64,000 nucleotides of DNA, taken from contig NC_133657.1 of the NCBI RefSeq assembly GCF_009905375.1, positions 65,598,219 to 65,662,218 of the forward strand, written 5' to 3'. A program made the position numbers and the translations under genes. Source of the stretch: Apium graveolens (taxonomy: Eukaryota; Streptophyta; Magnoliopsida; Apiales; Apiaceae). Shown here one piece after another: positions 11,100-23,600 of the stretch (positions are counted from its first letter, which is position 1; the number at the start of each line of letters is the position of its first letter). The notes under the pieces are model-generated. The model did no database searches and was not told the origin of the DNA. It saw only the letters and a list, made by a program, of their open reading frames with translations.

Positions 11100-11585
11100 C
11101 ACGAAGTCAGTTAACGCCTGGGCTTTTATTTCTGTTCGTGGTTTATACTTGATATCGAATTCTCCCAGCTCTATTGCCCACTTGATCAACCTCCCACTAG
11201 CCTTGGGACTATGAATAATATTTCTCAAGGGCTGATTTGTTAGCACTTCAATCTTATGAGCCTGAAAGTAAGGACGCAACTTTCTCGAAGCCATTACCAA
11301 GGCTAAAGCAAACTTCTCAATAGTTGAATAATTCAACTCAGCTCCATGCAGAATTTTGCTGACATAGTATACGGGTTTCTGGATTTTCAGTTCCTCCTTA
11401 ACTAATACAGCGCTCAAGGCATTCTCTGAAACGGTCAAGTATAAATATAAAACTTCATTCAAAGTTGGCTTGGCCAACAACGGGGCCTGAGCCATATATT
11501 TCTTTAATTCCTCAAATGCCTTCTGGCTTTCCTCACTCCATTCAAAATCTTTCACCTTCTTTAAGGACTTGAAGAACGATAAGCA
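11100..11585 (-). pseudogene. Tat RNase H
   Basis: Follows RT in the same reading direction. Readable from KVKDFEWSEESQKAFEELKK through LYLTVSENALSAVLVKEE, PVYYVSKILHGAELNYSTIE, YFQAHKIEVLTNQPLRNI and GRLIKWAIELGEFDIKYKPR to ALTDFVVE, the standard order of RT connection and RNase H in gypsy pol. It would degrade the RNA strand during reverse transcription. A stop (TGA in a Trp position) at about 11613 separates it from RT. Confidence 0.85.
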
Positions 11586-11609
11586 GTTGTCCCCTGACTT
11601 GGAGATGAA

Positions 11610-12540
11610 TCATCTCAGCGCAGCAACCCTTCCTGTGAGCTTCTGTACATCTTTGATAGTTTTTGGTGGTTCCATGTCCAGGATTGCCTTTATTTTATCG
11701 GGATTGGCCTCGATTCCTCTCTTGGAGACCATTAATCCTAAAAACTTTCCAGACCCTACTCCGAAAGCACACTTCGTAGGATTTAACATCATCTTATGAT
11801 ATCTCAAGACCTCAAAAGCTTCCCTTAAATGAGTTATATGGTCAGTCTTGACTAGACTCTTGACTAACATGTCATCAACATAGACTTCCATGGTCTTGCC
11901 AATAAGATCCTTAAAAATTTTACTTACCAATCTTTGATAGGTGGCTCCTGCATTCTTGAGACCAAATGCCATAATAAGATAACAATAAACACCAAAGTCA
12001 GTGATGAATGATACCTTTGGAATGTCGTCATTGTGCATCTTGATCTGATTGTATCCACTAAACCCATCCATAAAGCTCAACATCTCATGCCCAGTAGTGG
12101 CATCTATCAAAGTATCGATCCTTGGCAACGGAAAATAGTCCTTAGAACAGGCATCATTCAGATCAGTGAAGTCCACACACATCCTCCATTTTCCATTGGC
12201 CTTCTTCACCATTACAGGGTTTGTTAACCATTCCGAAAATTGAATCTCCTCAATGAAACCAGCTCTAAGAGCTTCTCTACTTCCTGTATTATAGCTTCTT
12301 GCCTCTCTAGAGCAAAACTTCTTTTCTTTTGCTTCACTGTCTTCCGATTTGGGTCCACATTCAGCTTGTGAGTAATCAGTTCCGGGTCTATGCCTGGCAT
12401 ATCAGCTGCTGACCATGCAAACGCGTCACTATTTTCTTGAAAAAATTTCACCAACTTCCCTCTAAGGGGCTCCTTGAGTGTGGCTCCAATAAAAGTCACC
12501 TTCTCAGGTACCTCGGGGCCTAAAGGAATCGAAACCATGT
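11610..12540 (-). pseudogene. Tat reverse transcriptase
   Basis: Would copy element RNA into DNA. Readable motifs in order: ITHKLNVDPNRKTVKQKKR (about 12370), NGKWRMCVDFTDLNDAC (12190), FMDGFSGYNQI (12070), FGLKNAGATYQRL (11965), the catalytic YVDDMLVKS (11885) and KFLGLMVSKRGIEANP (11730). The active-site YVDD is intact. A frameshift at about 12230 splits the N-terminal part from the palm, and a TGA at about 11613 ends it early. Upstream it is continuous with the protease and spacer region ending at 12781. Confidence 0.88.
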
Positions 12541-12786
12541 CTTCTACTGGCTTTCCTCTTTTCTCATCATTCTCTCGGATATCCAGATCTTCAATGGGAA
12601 GAACCTGCCCCCAACTCCATCTGCCCTCAAAGAGGCCACATAACAACTTCTAGCCATTTTTTGATCTCCTCTCTCTTCTCCGATCCCATCCCGGGTGGGA
12701 AACTTCATAACTGAATGGTAGGAAGAAGGGACTTCCTTGAAGGCGTGTATTCCTGTTCTTCCCATGATAGCGTTGTAAGTCGAACT
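12541..12786 (-). pseudogene. Tat protease, C-terminal half after the insertion
   Basis: Starts at the insertion border with the target duplication 12782-12786 (GAACT on plus) and reads TYNAIMGRTGIHAFKEVPSS, then MKFPTRDGIG and CYVASL. This continues the protease frame that stops at 28401 on the other side of the inserted element. The two halves join in phase with one copy of the 5-bp duplication removed, which proves where the inserted element entered. Confidence 0.85.
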
Positions 12787-15700
12787 TGTGACGCCCTCCA
12801 AACCCGGGTCAGAAGTTTGGGGTCCACAACACATACACAATATATAAACCTGTATAAGAAATAATATTTTCAATGATCCTGCTTTACATAACCACGGATC
12901 ACAATAGATTAAAGTATGAAAACAAGCCACAACCTTAACTTTTATTACAACGTACCAAAACCCAACTAATTTAACTTACAACTGATAATAAAATTTATTT
13001 TTACAATCGTACTATTTCCGTAACACCCCCAAATCCGGGGTCGGGGATCCGGGTTGTCACGAGTTCCATTTCCATTAATAACACCCAATCTTAATAAACA
13101 ACCAACCACTGCGTACTGTGACCCCACAATAAACACACACACCACAAGTTATAGTCTCAGAGATGAACATCCAAAAATAACACAAGTCATTTTATTCCAC
13201 AATTATAAGCCATTACACCTCAAAAGGGTTTCTGAATAAATTTACATTTCTTTGCCATTATTACAATTCCTAATATACATAAGTCTGGTACATCAAAAGT
13301 TGAAAGCCTAGCCTATTGGTAGTTCCTACCTCAGCTACAACGACATCAACGCCTATAGGAAACTGCAGAACGTTTCCTATCCGCTCGCGAATTGGGAGCT
13401 TGGTCCTGTTCATCTTGTTTATCTGATGTTGTGTGATGAAAGAAGAAAGCAAGGGTGAGCAACAAGCCCACCAAAATAATATGTATAATAATTAACAATA
13501 TATGAGCATTCTCGTAGTACTCATGAAAGTCTTGGTCAAGAAGAAATGAACCAAGTTGATATCTTAACGCGACCAAGTCGCAAAATATTCAGTATATATA
13601 TATACATATATACTTTTCACAATCTTTGAAATCCTCTGGCATGTATAATATACATAGAGGTCCAGTTTATAACTATATAAAAATATCATTGCAAGGTGAC
13701 CTCATATATCTAACCTTGTCTCAACGTTTTTCTGAAAATCTTTGTCATGCATAAGATAATCATTAAATAGATATAAGTTGAAAAGATGAAGTTACAAGAT
13801 ACTCCAATATACTTATATCTTTTCTGAATACTACTTGAACTACCACCATTCAAGTTATAATTAGCTCATCCCATAGATGAAGTTACACGACAAAACTTGT
13901 ATAGAATCAATCTTTGGAATATCATCAAAATGAAATGAAGTTACGAGATACTTCATTTGATGAAAACATCATTTTGAAAACTCGACCCTGCCAACACTCA
14001 ACAATCGCCCAACCGTAGCCTTTCTATCGAAGTGCTCTGGGTAGTGTTGCAGAAATATCCAATTGAATGATGAACTCATTACGGGAGTTTGTCGCGCCAG
14101 GAAGACCACTTACGATGATCAGTCGTAGTAGTGCAACCCCACCATTTTCTACATGTAGAGGAGAACCTGTCAGATTTACTTGTCAACCGAACACTGGACT
14201 TCTAAGGAATGGACCGTCTTAGCAGAACTTCCGGGCCATTTGGGCCAATATAATAAGGGTGGGCCGGCGCCACTCGACCAGTTACGCCACTCCTAGTTCA
14301 GATGAAATCCATGACCCTGAAACGTAAAGCTCGTTCTCCCTTTCCCCAAGTAGAAACTTGTTGATACGGCTCCACTAAGAAATCGTATCTAGTTGGAAAG
14401 GAAAACTCACCGATATTTCCCAGGCGATGCCTGTTAATGGATTAACTTGTTCCCAGAATTTTACTTCCCGAGAGTTGGGTAAGTAATCAAAAACTCTTTT
14501 GTCAACACAGCAACCTTGTTGCGAATATAAAACACACCACAGAGCCGGATCCCTCAGGTTTTGAACGAGTATTTAAATCCCCTTCGAAAGGAAGATCTTA
14601 AATATAAAAATGGGTTTTGGGATCCGCCCTAAATTTTAAAAATCATTTTGAAGACTCGAAAACATTTTTAAGAATGTTTGGAGTAATGCTGATTTAATGA
14701 AATAAATCAGTCCCGATATATTAAAAAATATCCTAATATTATTAATTAAATAATATTCCCATAAGGATGATCTTTTTAAATATAATTGAAGTAGAAGTTT
14801 TAAAACTTATACTTGAAATGAATATTAAATAACCAAAGATATACTTATACGAAAGTACTATCTTTATTTGTATAATTAAAAGTAAGTTTGATTATCGACA
14901 CATTATTCTTTAATAAAATAAAGAATATTAATTAGTAAATAATCGGAGTCATAAGTCCTCGAATGAATATTCAAATAATATTCACTAAATAGAATAAACG
15001 GAGTCATAAGTCCTCGAATGAATATTCAAATAATATTCATTAATAAAAATAAAGTTATCGAATAAACCTTATTCGATTAATAGTTTTGAAAACTATATCT
15101 ATATATATATATATATAAATATATATATATATAATATACTCGGGAACATCGACTCCCTGTTTTAGAAAATGTTCACCTTTGGGTCCCCTATAATAAGGGT
15201 ATACGCAACTACTGCTTATCTCTAGCATAGGTATTATGCAACTATAAGCATTGAAATCAACAGATAGATAACCAGATTACGAAACAGACATGCATATATA
15301 TACCATATCAGCATGCTTCAATATATCACAAAATTTGCTAATTAACCAACATGCATCTATCACACGATAATGCATAATATACATATATACATCACAACAA
15401 CAGTATAACGGGTAGAAAACTTGCCTGAGTGTTCCCGGATAGACTTAAGCTTAGAGTGGGTCCGATAACCTATGAACAACAACATAAGTCATAATTAATC
15501 CCCGGTCACTTAAGAAACTGGACTTTAACCAATTAGACCCCTAACGTTCGCTTTCGCGCTTAATAATTCACTTAAGTCGCTCGAGTACCCTCAGCTCCAC
15601 CATTTTTAATAAATTAACCATTAAGGGTTTTAAGGCAATTCTTTCGCGAGTGCCTTACCAACTGCCTAATACACTTTACATAAATGATTCATACTCCAAT

Positions 15701-18700
15701 TAGTCCTTTAAGGTCTTTAAACTATGTTCCAATAGTAAGGCGAGTGGTAATGGTTCGTTCGCGAAACGCCGTTACTTAAAACGGTCGTTTCTCCTAAACC
15801 GTACATCGGATTCAGACGAACCACATATCAAAATGAAGGTCGTAACATGAACTATCTAATCATGGCAATGGTCAACACCTAACAGTGAGTTCACGGGTCC
15901 TGATGTTAAGAACAAAAACAGTCTAAGGTAAATCGGGCATTACGACGGCTATGTTTACGCGATTACCAAATTTTATAACACTCCAATCAATATCAAACCA
16001 CGACCAATCATCACCATTCCACCATCATTCAACCACAATACAATATCATTCAACCATAACTCAATATCTCAACTTATTCATCTAAACCAAGTCAAAAATG
16101 TGACCAAGAACTTTAAATCCAACAAGTATCACTCCTAACTCCAAAATCAACAAAACCACTTACTAAACAAAGCTCTAAACATGATTACACACCCATTACA
16201 CTAACCCATCATCTAAACATTAGGAAATCCAAACAACAAAACTTAAGACTAAGATCATGAAGAGTTATACCTTCCTTGAAGCTTTTAATCCATGAAAGAT
16301 CCTTGGAATGCCCATGAAAGCCTTAATCTATCCTCCTACAAGCTTGATCTTTCAAAGAAATCAAGAACACAAAAATTAATTTTAAGAAAGTACTATTCAC
16401 CATCTTCTTGAATGATTTATAGGAAATGATAGGAAAGGATTTTGAAGCTAAGATTCCTAGGAAGTATGTAACTTAACTAGGAGAAGCTAGGATAATTACC
16501 TTGTAAATTAGCAAGTGGAGGAGCTTGGACTTCCCATTTCTTAAGAAAGAGGCCGAGAGCTTCAAGAAGAAAAAAAAGAAGTCAAGTTGTGTTTTTGTGA
16601 TTTTGTTTTGCTTGCCTTGGTTGGTTGATTTTTGTTTAGATTAATTACTTTTAACCATGGTGAATTTTGTGTGGTTTAGAATCAACCAACACTTCCTTCC
16701 CTTTTTGTCATGCTCATGTCATCCCCTTATGTCATCATCCCACACTTGTCCTCTTCTTGTTGGTTTGATGACATCATCCTCACTAACCTCTTTGATTAGC
16801 TTCTAAATACTTGGCTAATGATCGCTGATCTGTTATACGGTTCGCTTAACTTTCATTTTCGTTTATCATTTGAGGGATCATACCCGGGATCTTATTACTT
16901 GGGTTTCCTTAACCTTTCTCAATACATTATATTACTTTTATGATCCTCTCTTATAATCCTTGAATTTAAATCCTTTTTATCCTGTTACCTTATACTCAAT
17001 TCTTTCAGTATCTGGTGGATTTTCGGGAAAAATCAAAGTGTTCGAATTTGGATTCTGACGATCTTTACATACACTTATATACCACATAGAGTACTAATAA
17101 TATCTCAGAAGATCAATAAAAGAACCCCTACATAGTGTGGTATGAAAAGTTTTCTTATTCAGCATAATCAGCAAAAGCACTATTCATAAGGGTTTCAAAA
17201 ATTCCAAAAATTGGGGTTATTACAATTTCTCTACCGTATGAAGCTCCTTGCTAGCTCGATCCGACTCAAACTGGAACTTTAGCCCGAACTTTGGACTGAA
17301 GAACTTTACTATCATCCATAACCGTTTCAACTATAAAATATATAAAAAGAATCGCAAGGGTGAGCTAACTAGCTCAGCAAGTCACAATTACAATAGTTGA
17401 AGCTAATCAATGATCAAACGAGATGATTCAGAAGAATCAAGTTTATTGCTAAATAATCATTAGAATTGGATATTCATTTTAAGTTTTAAAACCCAAGGTT
17501 AGGCTACTGATCAGTCACGCACTAACCCCGAGCAAGCACATAACACTGCTCTAATTACTGGATCCAAGGCACACATTGGCCTAACTTGACCATTGGTATG
17601 GTCTGACCACGAATCTAGTCCACATATATAAAACTATCCAATCCCAAAGCAGTTCAATATGATAAACAATATAATTCGATAAAACAAGATCATAATCAAT
17701 GATGGTTAAACATTTGATTAAAAACTTAAGGAAACTCATGGATATCTCAAGGGTATATCAAGGTATGTATAAGAAACGGTTTTCAGTCTGTAAAATGATC
17801 AGGTAGTGGACGAATACTGATTTTTCAAGGTATAGTTGTTTGATGTTATAAAGAATGGTTGGAGTATAAAATTTTCTGTGTTTTCAAACAATTTTTGCTC
17901 CAGTGTTTGGTGTTTGGTAGTTATACATTTGGGGAGTGGTATCATATTTGTGTTATTTGGTATCTGAGGATCAACAAAGGATGGTTTACAAAGAACAAGG
18001 CTTACGGCTCAAGATCAAGAAAAATCAGAGTTCAAGGGTAAATAGTTTAAAGCACTTGCAATATAAACAAGAGTTATTTTAAATAAGAGCGACATGTTAT
18101 GAAACAGTTTGAAAATAATTGCGATATATCTTGAAGAAAAGTTCGGAAGTACTTGCCTTACAGGGCTTTATAACTATTACTGATCAACTCTGAGCCGACT
18201 CTGTCGCTCAGGCTTTAACATCCAACCACTAGATCCCATTGGATTCGACTTCGACACTCAGGTCTTTCTGTTGAAACTCTACTGAGCTCGTCGACTGACC
18301 ACTAGGTTATCTTTAGTCCATCGTCCACTTTCAGGTTCCCGACTATAATCTACAGGGTCGAAATACCCTACGTTAGATGTCTAGGTATGCTTGACATATC
18401 CTCGATACTAATTCTTACCCAACGATATTCAAACCCGACTCGTAATTATGAATATTATAATAACACACGCAACAAATAGGGTTCACAATCTTGAGGATCG
18501 GTTCGGTGTTCGTTTTCGGAAAACATATATATATACTGTTTATTATACGAAATCAGGGTTATCGATTTGGTAAATTTTTTTATTACATCGCACAACCAAG
18601 TTTCGTATATAAAACATACACATGTACATATAGTCACTCGACGTCCCGATAATCCTCGGATACGTTCCCGTATTTACATAATTCAGTTTCCCGAAAATTG

Positions 18701-20314
18701 GGCAGCGTCTCCTTTGTTTATCAGACTACCCGCCGAAACATCAATCGACGTCAAATTTCAAACACAACAATCCGATTAAAACACAACAACCCTCACAAAT
18801 CCCAATCACCAATAAAATTTTTAGTTAATCATTATTATTCGTAGGACTCAGAAATGATTCATCACCATCCACCGTCGGCTCACCGAAGCTCATCGCCGAC
18901 GGCGATAAAATTCACGGGTTTCCAAATACATCGGACATCCTTCGCGAATTTCATCGATTAAATTCTATAATTCTGCACAACAATCCTTTTATTTCATGAA
19001 TTGTTAATCAAATAATTTGCAAAAATCAAAAGTTCAATTAATAAATAAATGAACAATCAATTAACACAACACGACACATGCGTATCACGCGCCAACAAGC
19101 ACAGACAGCACCCAGTCGGAGATAAACAAAGAACAAGCATGTGGAGCAAAGGTAATCACCGGGAAAAAGAAAGAATAGGGCGGCGACACCAACAAGACAC
19201 ACACCTCTACACACACGCACAACTGCGCGGACCACCCGACCGGAAGAAATCCGGCGGCGGCCGGAAAACCCATAGGCGGCAAATCAGAAAGAAACACAGG
19301 GAATCACCAGGAATACGCGGCAACACCACGGGGAAGAAACAAAAGAATCGAAGGAGAGATTGAAAAGAGACTGAGAGAGAGTGATACAGAGAGATTTTGT
19401 GGAAGAGATATGAGATGTTTGTGTCTGTTTTGCAATATTTATTTTTTTTCCATACTGACGCGTGGTACAGGAAGCTGTGAGAGTCTACCACGTGTCCACT
19501 TTTCCAACTGGGAACCCGATATTGTATCGTCTTTAATCTCTTAACGGAACAGCTTGCAAAATGAAAATTAATCCAAATGACCCAAAAATATTCTTAAAAT
19601 TTTATAAATATCCCGAAACTAATAAAATAAGGTTTTCATAATTTTTAAAGCATTTTTGAAACATAACTCGTACCCGTATTTCACAATTAGTGAACCGAGT
19701 CGCACTTAAAACAAATCCAGAAAATCACGAAAATAGTCTTAAAATGTTAGAAATATCCCGAAGTAAATAAAAACCTAAATTTCGTAATTTAAAATAATTT
19801 CTAAAATGCACTTTATACCCGCTTTTAACAAATAAACGAAACAACGCGCGGGTAAAATAAATCCCGAAAATTTCCAAAATAATTTTAAAATTCTCGGAAT
19901 ATTCCAAACTTAAATAAATATGAGTTTCATAATTTTTGAAGAATTCTATAATTAAATATGGATTTTAAAAATAAAAGTAATTTGAACATCATTTAAAGAT
20001 AAATAATTAGTAAAATATTGATTTATCAATTTTATAAAATCCTAAAAATAATTAATGTAATTATAAAATCATAAAAATAATTTTAGAGGCACTTCAAATA
20101 TTTTTACAAATAAATTTGCATTAAATCCACTTTAAAAGTGAAATAATTCAATACATTTCCTTAATTAATCACGCGAACAACCCGGTACATTATAAATCAC
20201 ACCTAGATAATAATCAAACAACACATAGCGGTCAAAACCAATACACAGATTTTATCTAATAATTTCCATAATAATCACATATTTAAATAATTCAAAAACA
20301 CACGAGTCGTTATA
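12787..20314 (-). repeat. 3' LTR of the 12.8-28.4 kb element, carrying a nested solo LTR
   Basis: Matches 26109-28395 except for the 4.2 kb insert at 13019-17224 and a segment at about 18857-19893 that is missing from the other copy. Net length without the insert is about 3.3 kb. A CT-rich leader lies at about 19335-19395 on the minus strand (GAGAGA on plus). Open frames of up to 104 codons at 19.0-19.5 kb are LTR sequence with no recognisable protein. Confidence 0.85.
13019..17224 (-). mobile_element. solo LTR (4.2 kb), Tekay-like family B
   Basis: Flanked by ATTTC at 13014-13018 and 17225-17229. The uninterrupted site is visible in the sister LTR near 26335 (actatttctctaccg). In its own sense it runs TGTAATAACCCC to GGGGGTGTTACG, and it matches in opposite orientation the LTR at 57773-61857. 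No internal region accompanies it. An AT-rich tract with two or three repeats of gactccg..cgaatgaatattc lies at 14940-15060. Confidence 0.88.
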
Positions 20315-20327
20315 TCCTTCCCCCCTT
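20315..20327 (-). other. polypurine tract
   Basis: The minus strand reads AAGGGGGGAAGGA directly before the LTR, the same tract type as at 41066. Confidence 0.8.
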
Positions 20328-21500
20328 AAAAAGATTCTGTCCTCAGAATCTGGTCTAATTACACAAGTGAGGATATTTGTCAAGCATATCTGACTCTAGT
20401 TTCCAAGTAGACTCTTCTACTCGAAGATTTCGAACGTACTTACTATAGATATACACTCATTTCCAATGACTCACCTTTAACGATCAAGAGTTTGGGTTGA
20501 TCACTCTATGCAGAACAAAGTTGGATAAGAGCCCATTGGCTCCTAATCGATCTCTTAATTCAAATCAGATACTTATCGCTTTAACCATAACAGGCCAAAC
20601 ATATTACATGTACACATTGTTGTGAAGGTAACATTAACTCATGAACAACTTTATCTATATTTATTGATACCTCGAATGGTTTACTGAATTTAGGGCTTAA
20701 CTTCTCCCTTCTACTCAGACTTATCCAATCTCTTTCAATATGAAACTTTTACTAACACTACTGGTCTTATTTCTATATTCATACTCTCTCTCGATACACT
20801 TTCGCCTTCTTTCTTTGTCTACTCTGAGCTGCTTCAATCAATATCACTACGCTCTTGGTGTGCCGATTCAACTTAAAATTTGACAACTTTCTTTCTCCCA
20901 CTTTATTTTAATAGAAATGGGGACCTACACTTGCGTTCACATGAAGCTTGGTAAAGTGGCCTTCCAAAGCTGACATCACTGATAAATGACCATTCCAGTG
21001 TTTCCTTAAAACTCAACCTCTCAACATATCTTACATTTCCTGAATCACTTCCGTACTTTGACTCTCCGTTTAAGGATGATAGGCGGTGCTCGTCTTCAAC
21101 TTGGTTTCCAAACATTTAAACATTTCTTACACTTTTTCATCAGTTAAGGCTAAAAAGTAATCTCATATATTAACGTATTATCACCTTTAAGTATTTGAAC
21201 TTCAGATCCCACTCTTTCCAATTCGTCTATTAACTCCTCGGTGGTCTTAATTACATCCAATCCTTTCTATCGCCATAAGGCAGCTGTTACCATACGGCTT
21301 TGCTTTGGTAGTTGTTAATGGATTAATTCAAAATCTTTTACTAATCTTAGTCAAAATTTCATTCTTGAAAACTTAAGTATTGTTGCTTTCCTTTTGATTT
21401 TTGGAAAAAATCCTTGGGCAATTCCATGTAGACTTTCTTATTCTTTGTGTAACTGAGGATGTTATCAATAAATACAGTTTGCTTATCTGAGTACTCTTTA
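20328..21500 (-). pseudogene. chromovirus integrase/chromodomain remnant
   Basis: Just inside the PPT, a frame with a W-x-L-E-S-D-M-like segment and KYPHL corresponds to the chromodomain end seen intact in order at 41.1 kb. At 20903-21115 a shifted frame overlaps the integrase core and ends CERKCRSPF, which corresponds to the ALYGRKCRS region at 41.7 kb. Many stops and frameshifts; no functional protein. Confidence 0.6.
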
Positions 21501-22249
21501 TACACCATGTTCCTTAATTCCTTATAGTCACCTGATACACTTGTTATTTCACGTAATATCACCAGAGCTTGCAATGCTCTTAACTCACTTTAATCGTAAT
21601 CTCTGATATGATCTCAAGTTGGTTCTTAAGTTAATTCCCGAGATACAACATACTTCTTGAATTAGGTCTCGTAAGTAGTCAATTCTTTATAGGGTCTCAC
21701 TTCTTCTTATTCGTTGTTTTATTGAACTCCCGCTAATCACTGCATACTCTTAAACTTTCATTCCTTTTTCTCCCTTGACATCACTGGTACACTTCACAAT
21801 TCGCTTCTTGTAAAATCACTTCCCGGGTCTGCCTTATCTACTAGGCCTCCAATATTTCCCCTTAATCCTTTGACATGTCCACACTTCCTAATCCATCTTA
21901 AAATTTCCTTCTTATACCTGGTTATCACTATTTTTCTTTAAATTTCCGTATATCTTGGCATTTCTTCAATAAATTAAATACTTTGTATTGTGAATTCCCT
22001 GTGGGATCCCATTTCTTAATCCTTCTACTTATAGCATCCAAATGCTGGAAGAAAATCTAGGAATACCGTGATGATTCTTCTGGGTGCATAATCTTCCTCT
22101 TACTAACTGTTAACATCGTGATCCATTATCTTCCCTTGACATCTCCTTATCTTTTCTTGGCAATTCTGACTGAAAGGTCATACTACCCATCCTTGTTTCC
22201 TTGGGATTATATGTCTGACATCCAACTCCAACTTCTGAAATTCTATAGG

Positions 22250-22585
22250 TAATTCTTTTCGGTGCAGTTTCTATGCTCGTTCTCTCTCCTTTTTACTTAT
22301 CTCTTGCCACTACATTTGCTTTTCCTCGTGAATACATACTTCAAATTTTTTATGGTCCGTATAAATCTTACACCTTTCTCCATACATATAATGTTTCCCA
22401 ATATTTCAAAGCGAGTATTATTACTTCTAGTTCCAAATTATTAGTAGGGTACTTCCGCTCATAAGGTTTCGGTTGTTTGGATGCATATACAATAACTTTA
22501 TTGTGCTGCATCAACACACATCCTATTCCCTTATGAGAAGTATCACTATAAACTACAAAATCTCCTTGATACTTTCAAAGTGATA
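22250..22585 (-). pseudogene. chromovirus RNase H remnant
   Basis: Readable as YSDTSHKGIGCVLMQHNKVI, then YASKQPKPYERKYPTNNLEL and ALKYWETLY, the standard gypsy RNase H start. It then degenerates toward lower coordinates. It parallels 42700-43010 of the neighbouring element. Confidence 0.75.
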
Positions 22586-22599
22586 AAACAGGTGACGTA

Positions 22600-23290
22600 A
22601 CCATTCTTTCATTTAACTCCGCAAAACTTTCTTCACCATTCTCCACTTCATATAAACTTCTTGCTTTTCCTGGTTAGCTTCGTCAAAGGAATTGCAACTT
22701 TCAAGAAATCTTGCACAAATTTTCAATAATAACCGGTCCAAGGTAAAACTTCTTACTTTTGTTGGTGCTTTTGGCCTTTCTTCATTCATAGTAACTTTAA
22801 TTTCTGCTAAATCTCTTTTGATCTTCTCCATATTGACTATTTATGCTAAGAACTATACTTCATACAACTTCTTTCTTCTCCAACTTCCCAGTTATCATTA
22901 AATGCTTTGCATGGTCCTCCGTTGACTTTAAGTATCACAACTACAGCTTATCCAGATATTCCCTAAAGATTTCTTGATAGTAAACTTGTTGAGCTTTCTC
23001 TAGTCGATGTATAATCTCATACTTCCATCTTTTTATTAACAATTAGTACCGGTGCACCTTATGGGATACACTGGGTCTAATCGCTTCTTCTAACATCTCT
23101 TGCATCTGCTTTATTAACTTCCTCATTTTAACTGGTGCCATTTTGTGTAAGGCCTTAGTTACTGGCTTCGTCTCAGGTGCTACATCAATCGCGAGCTTCA
23201 TTTCTTTATCGGGAGGAAATGTTGATAACCCATCTGGAAACATATCTTGAAACTCCTTAATTGCTATAAAATTTTCAAATTTTGTTTACT
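22600..23290 (-). pseudogene. chromovirus reverse transcriptase remnant
   Basis: The N-terminal part at 23043-23243 reads FPDGLSTFPPDKEMKLAIDV and KMAPVKMRKLIKQMQEMLEE. The thumb end at 22613-22831 reads EERPKAPTKVRSF. The palm between is shifted and no catalytic YxDD-type motif is readable. Dead copy. Confidence 0.7.
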
Positions 23291-23389
23291 TCTGACTTTT
23301 ATTTATCACATAATCATCATAATACTCACATCTTGATTACCGAAATCATCGTTATCAATTATTTAACTTCCCTTGTCTTCTGAACCTCA

Positions 23390-23600
23390 TCACATTCTTA
23401 TTTGGCATTTTCAGAACTATCTTTTATCACGACGGTCTATCCGGGCATCACGCTTTAATAGTTGATCCATTCCTTAGAATAATGTCAAACCCTCTTATCT
23501 CAAATGACATCAATTCTTCACAACTTATTACCAGAAGTCTCAATTCCATCATTGGTATTCACTTATGTAACAATTACATGTTCTTGACTTGCTAGTCCTT
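23390..23600 (-). pseudogene. chromovirus protease remnant
   Basis: The frame reads RGFDIILRNGSTIKA and DRPS, matching the FDVILGMDWL..HDAQIDCR block of the protease at 44.1-44.3 kb. Heavily mutated; no active-site aspartate seen. Confidence 0.5.

Noticed and set aside
19038..19491. Four overlapping frames, up to 104 codons
   Set aside because: LTR sequence missing from the sister LTR; composition is biased and no domain is seen.
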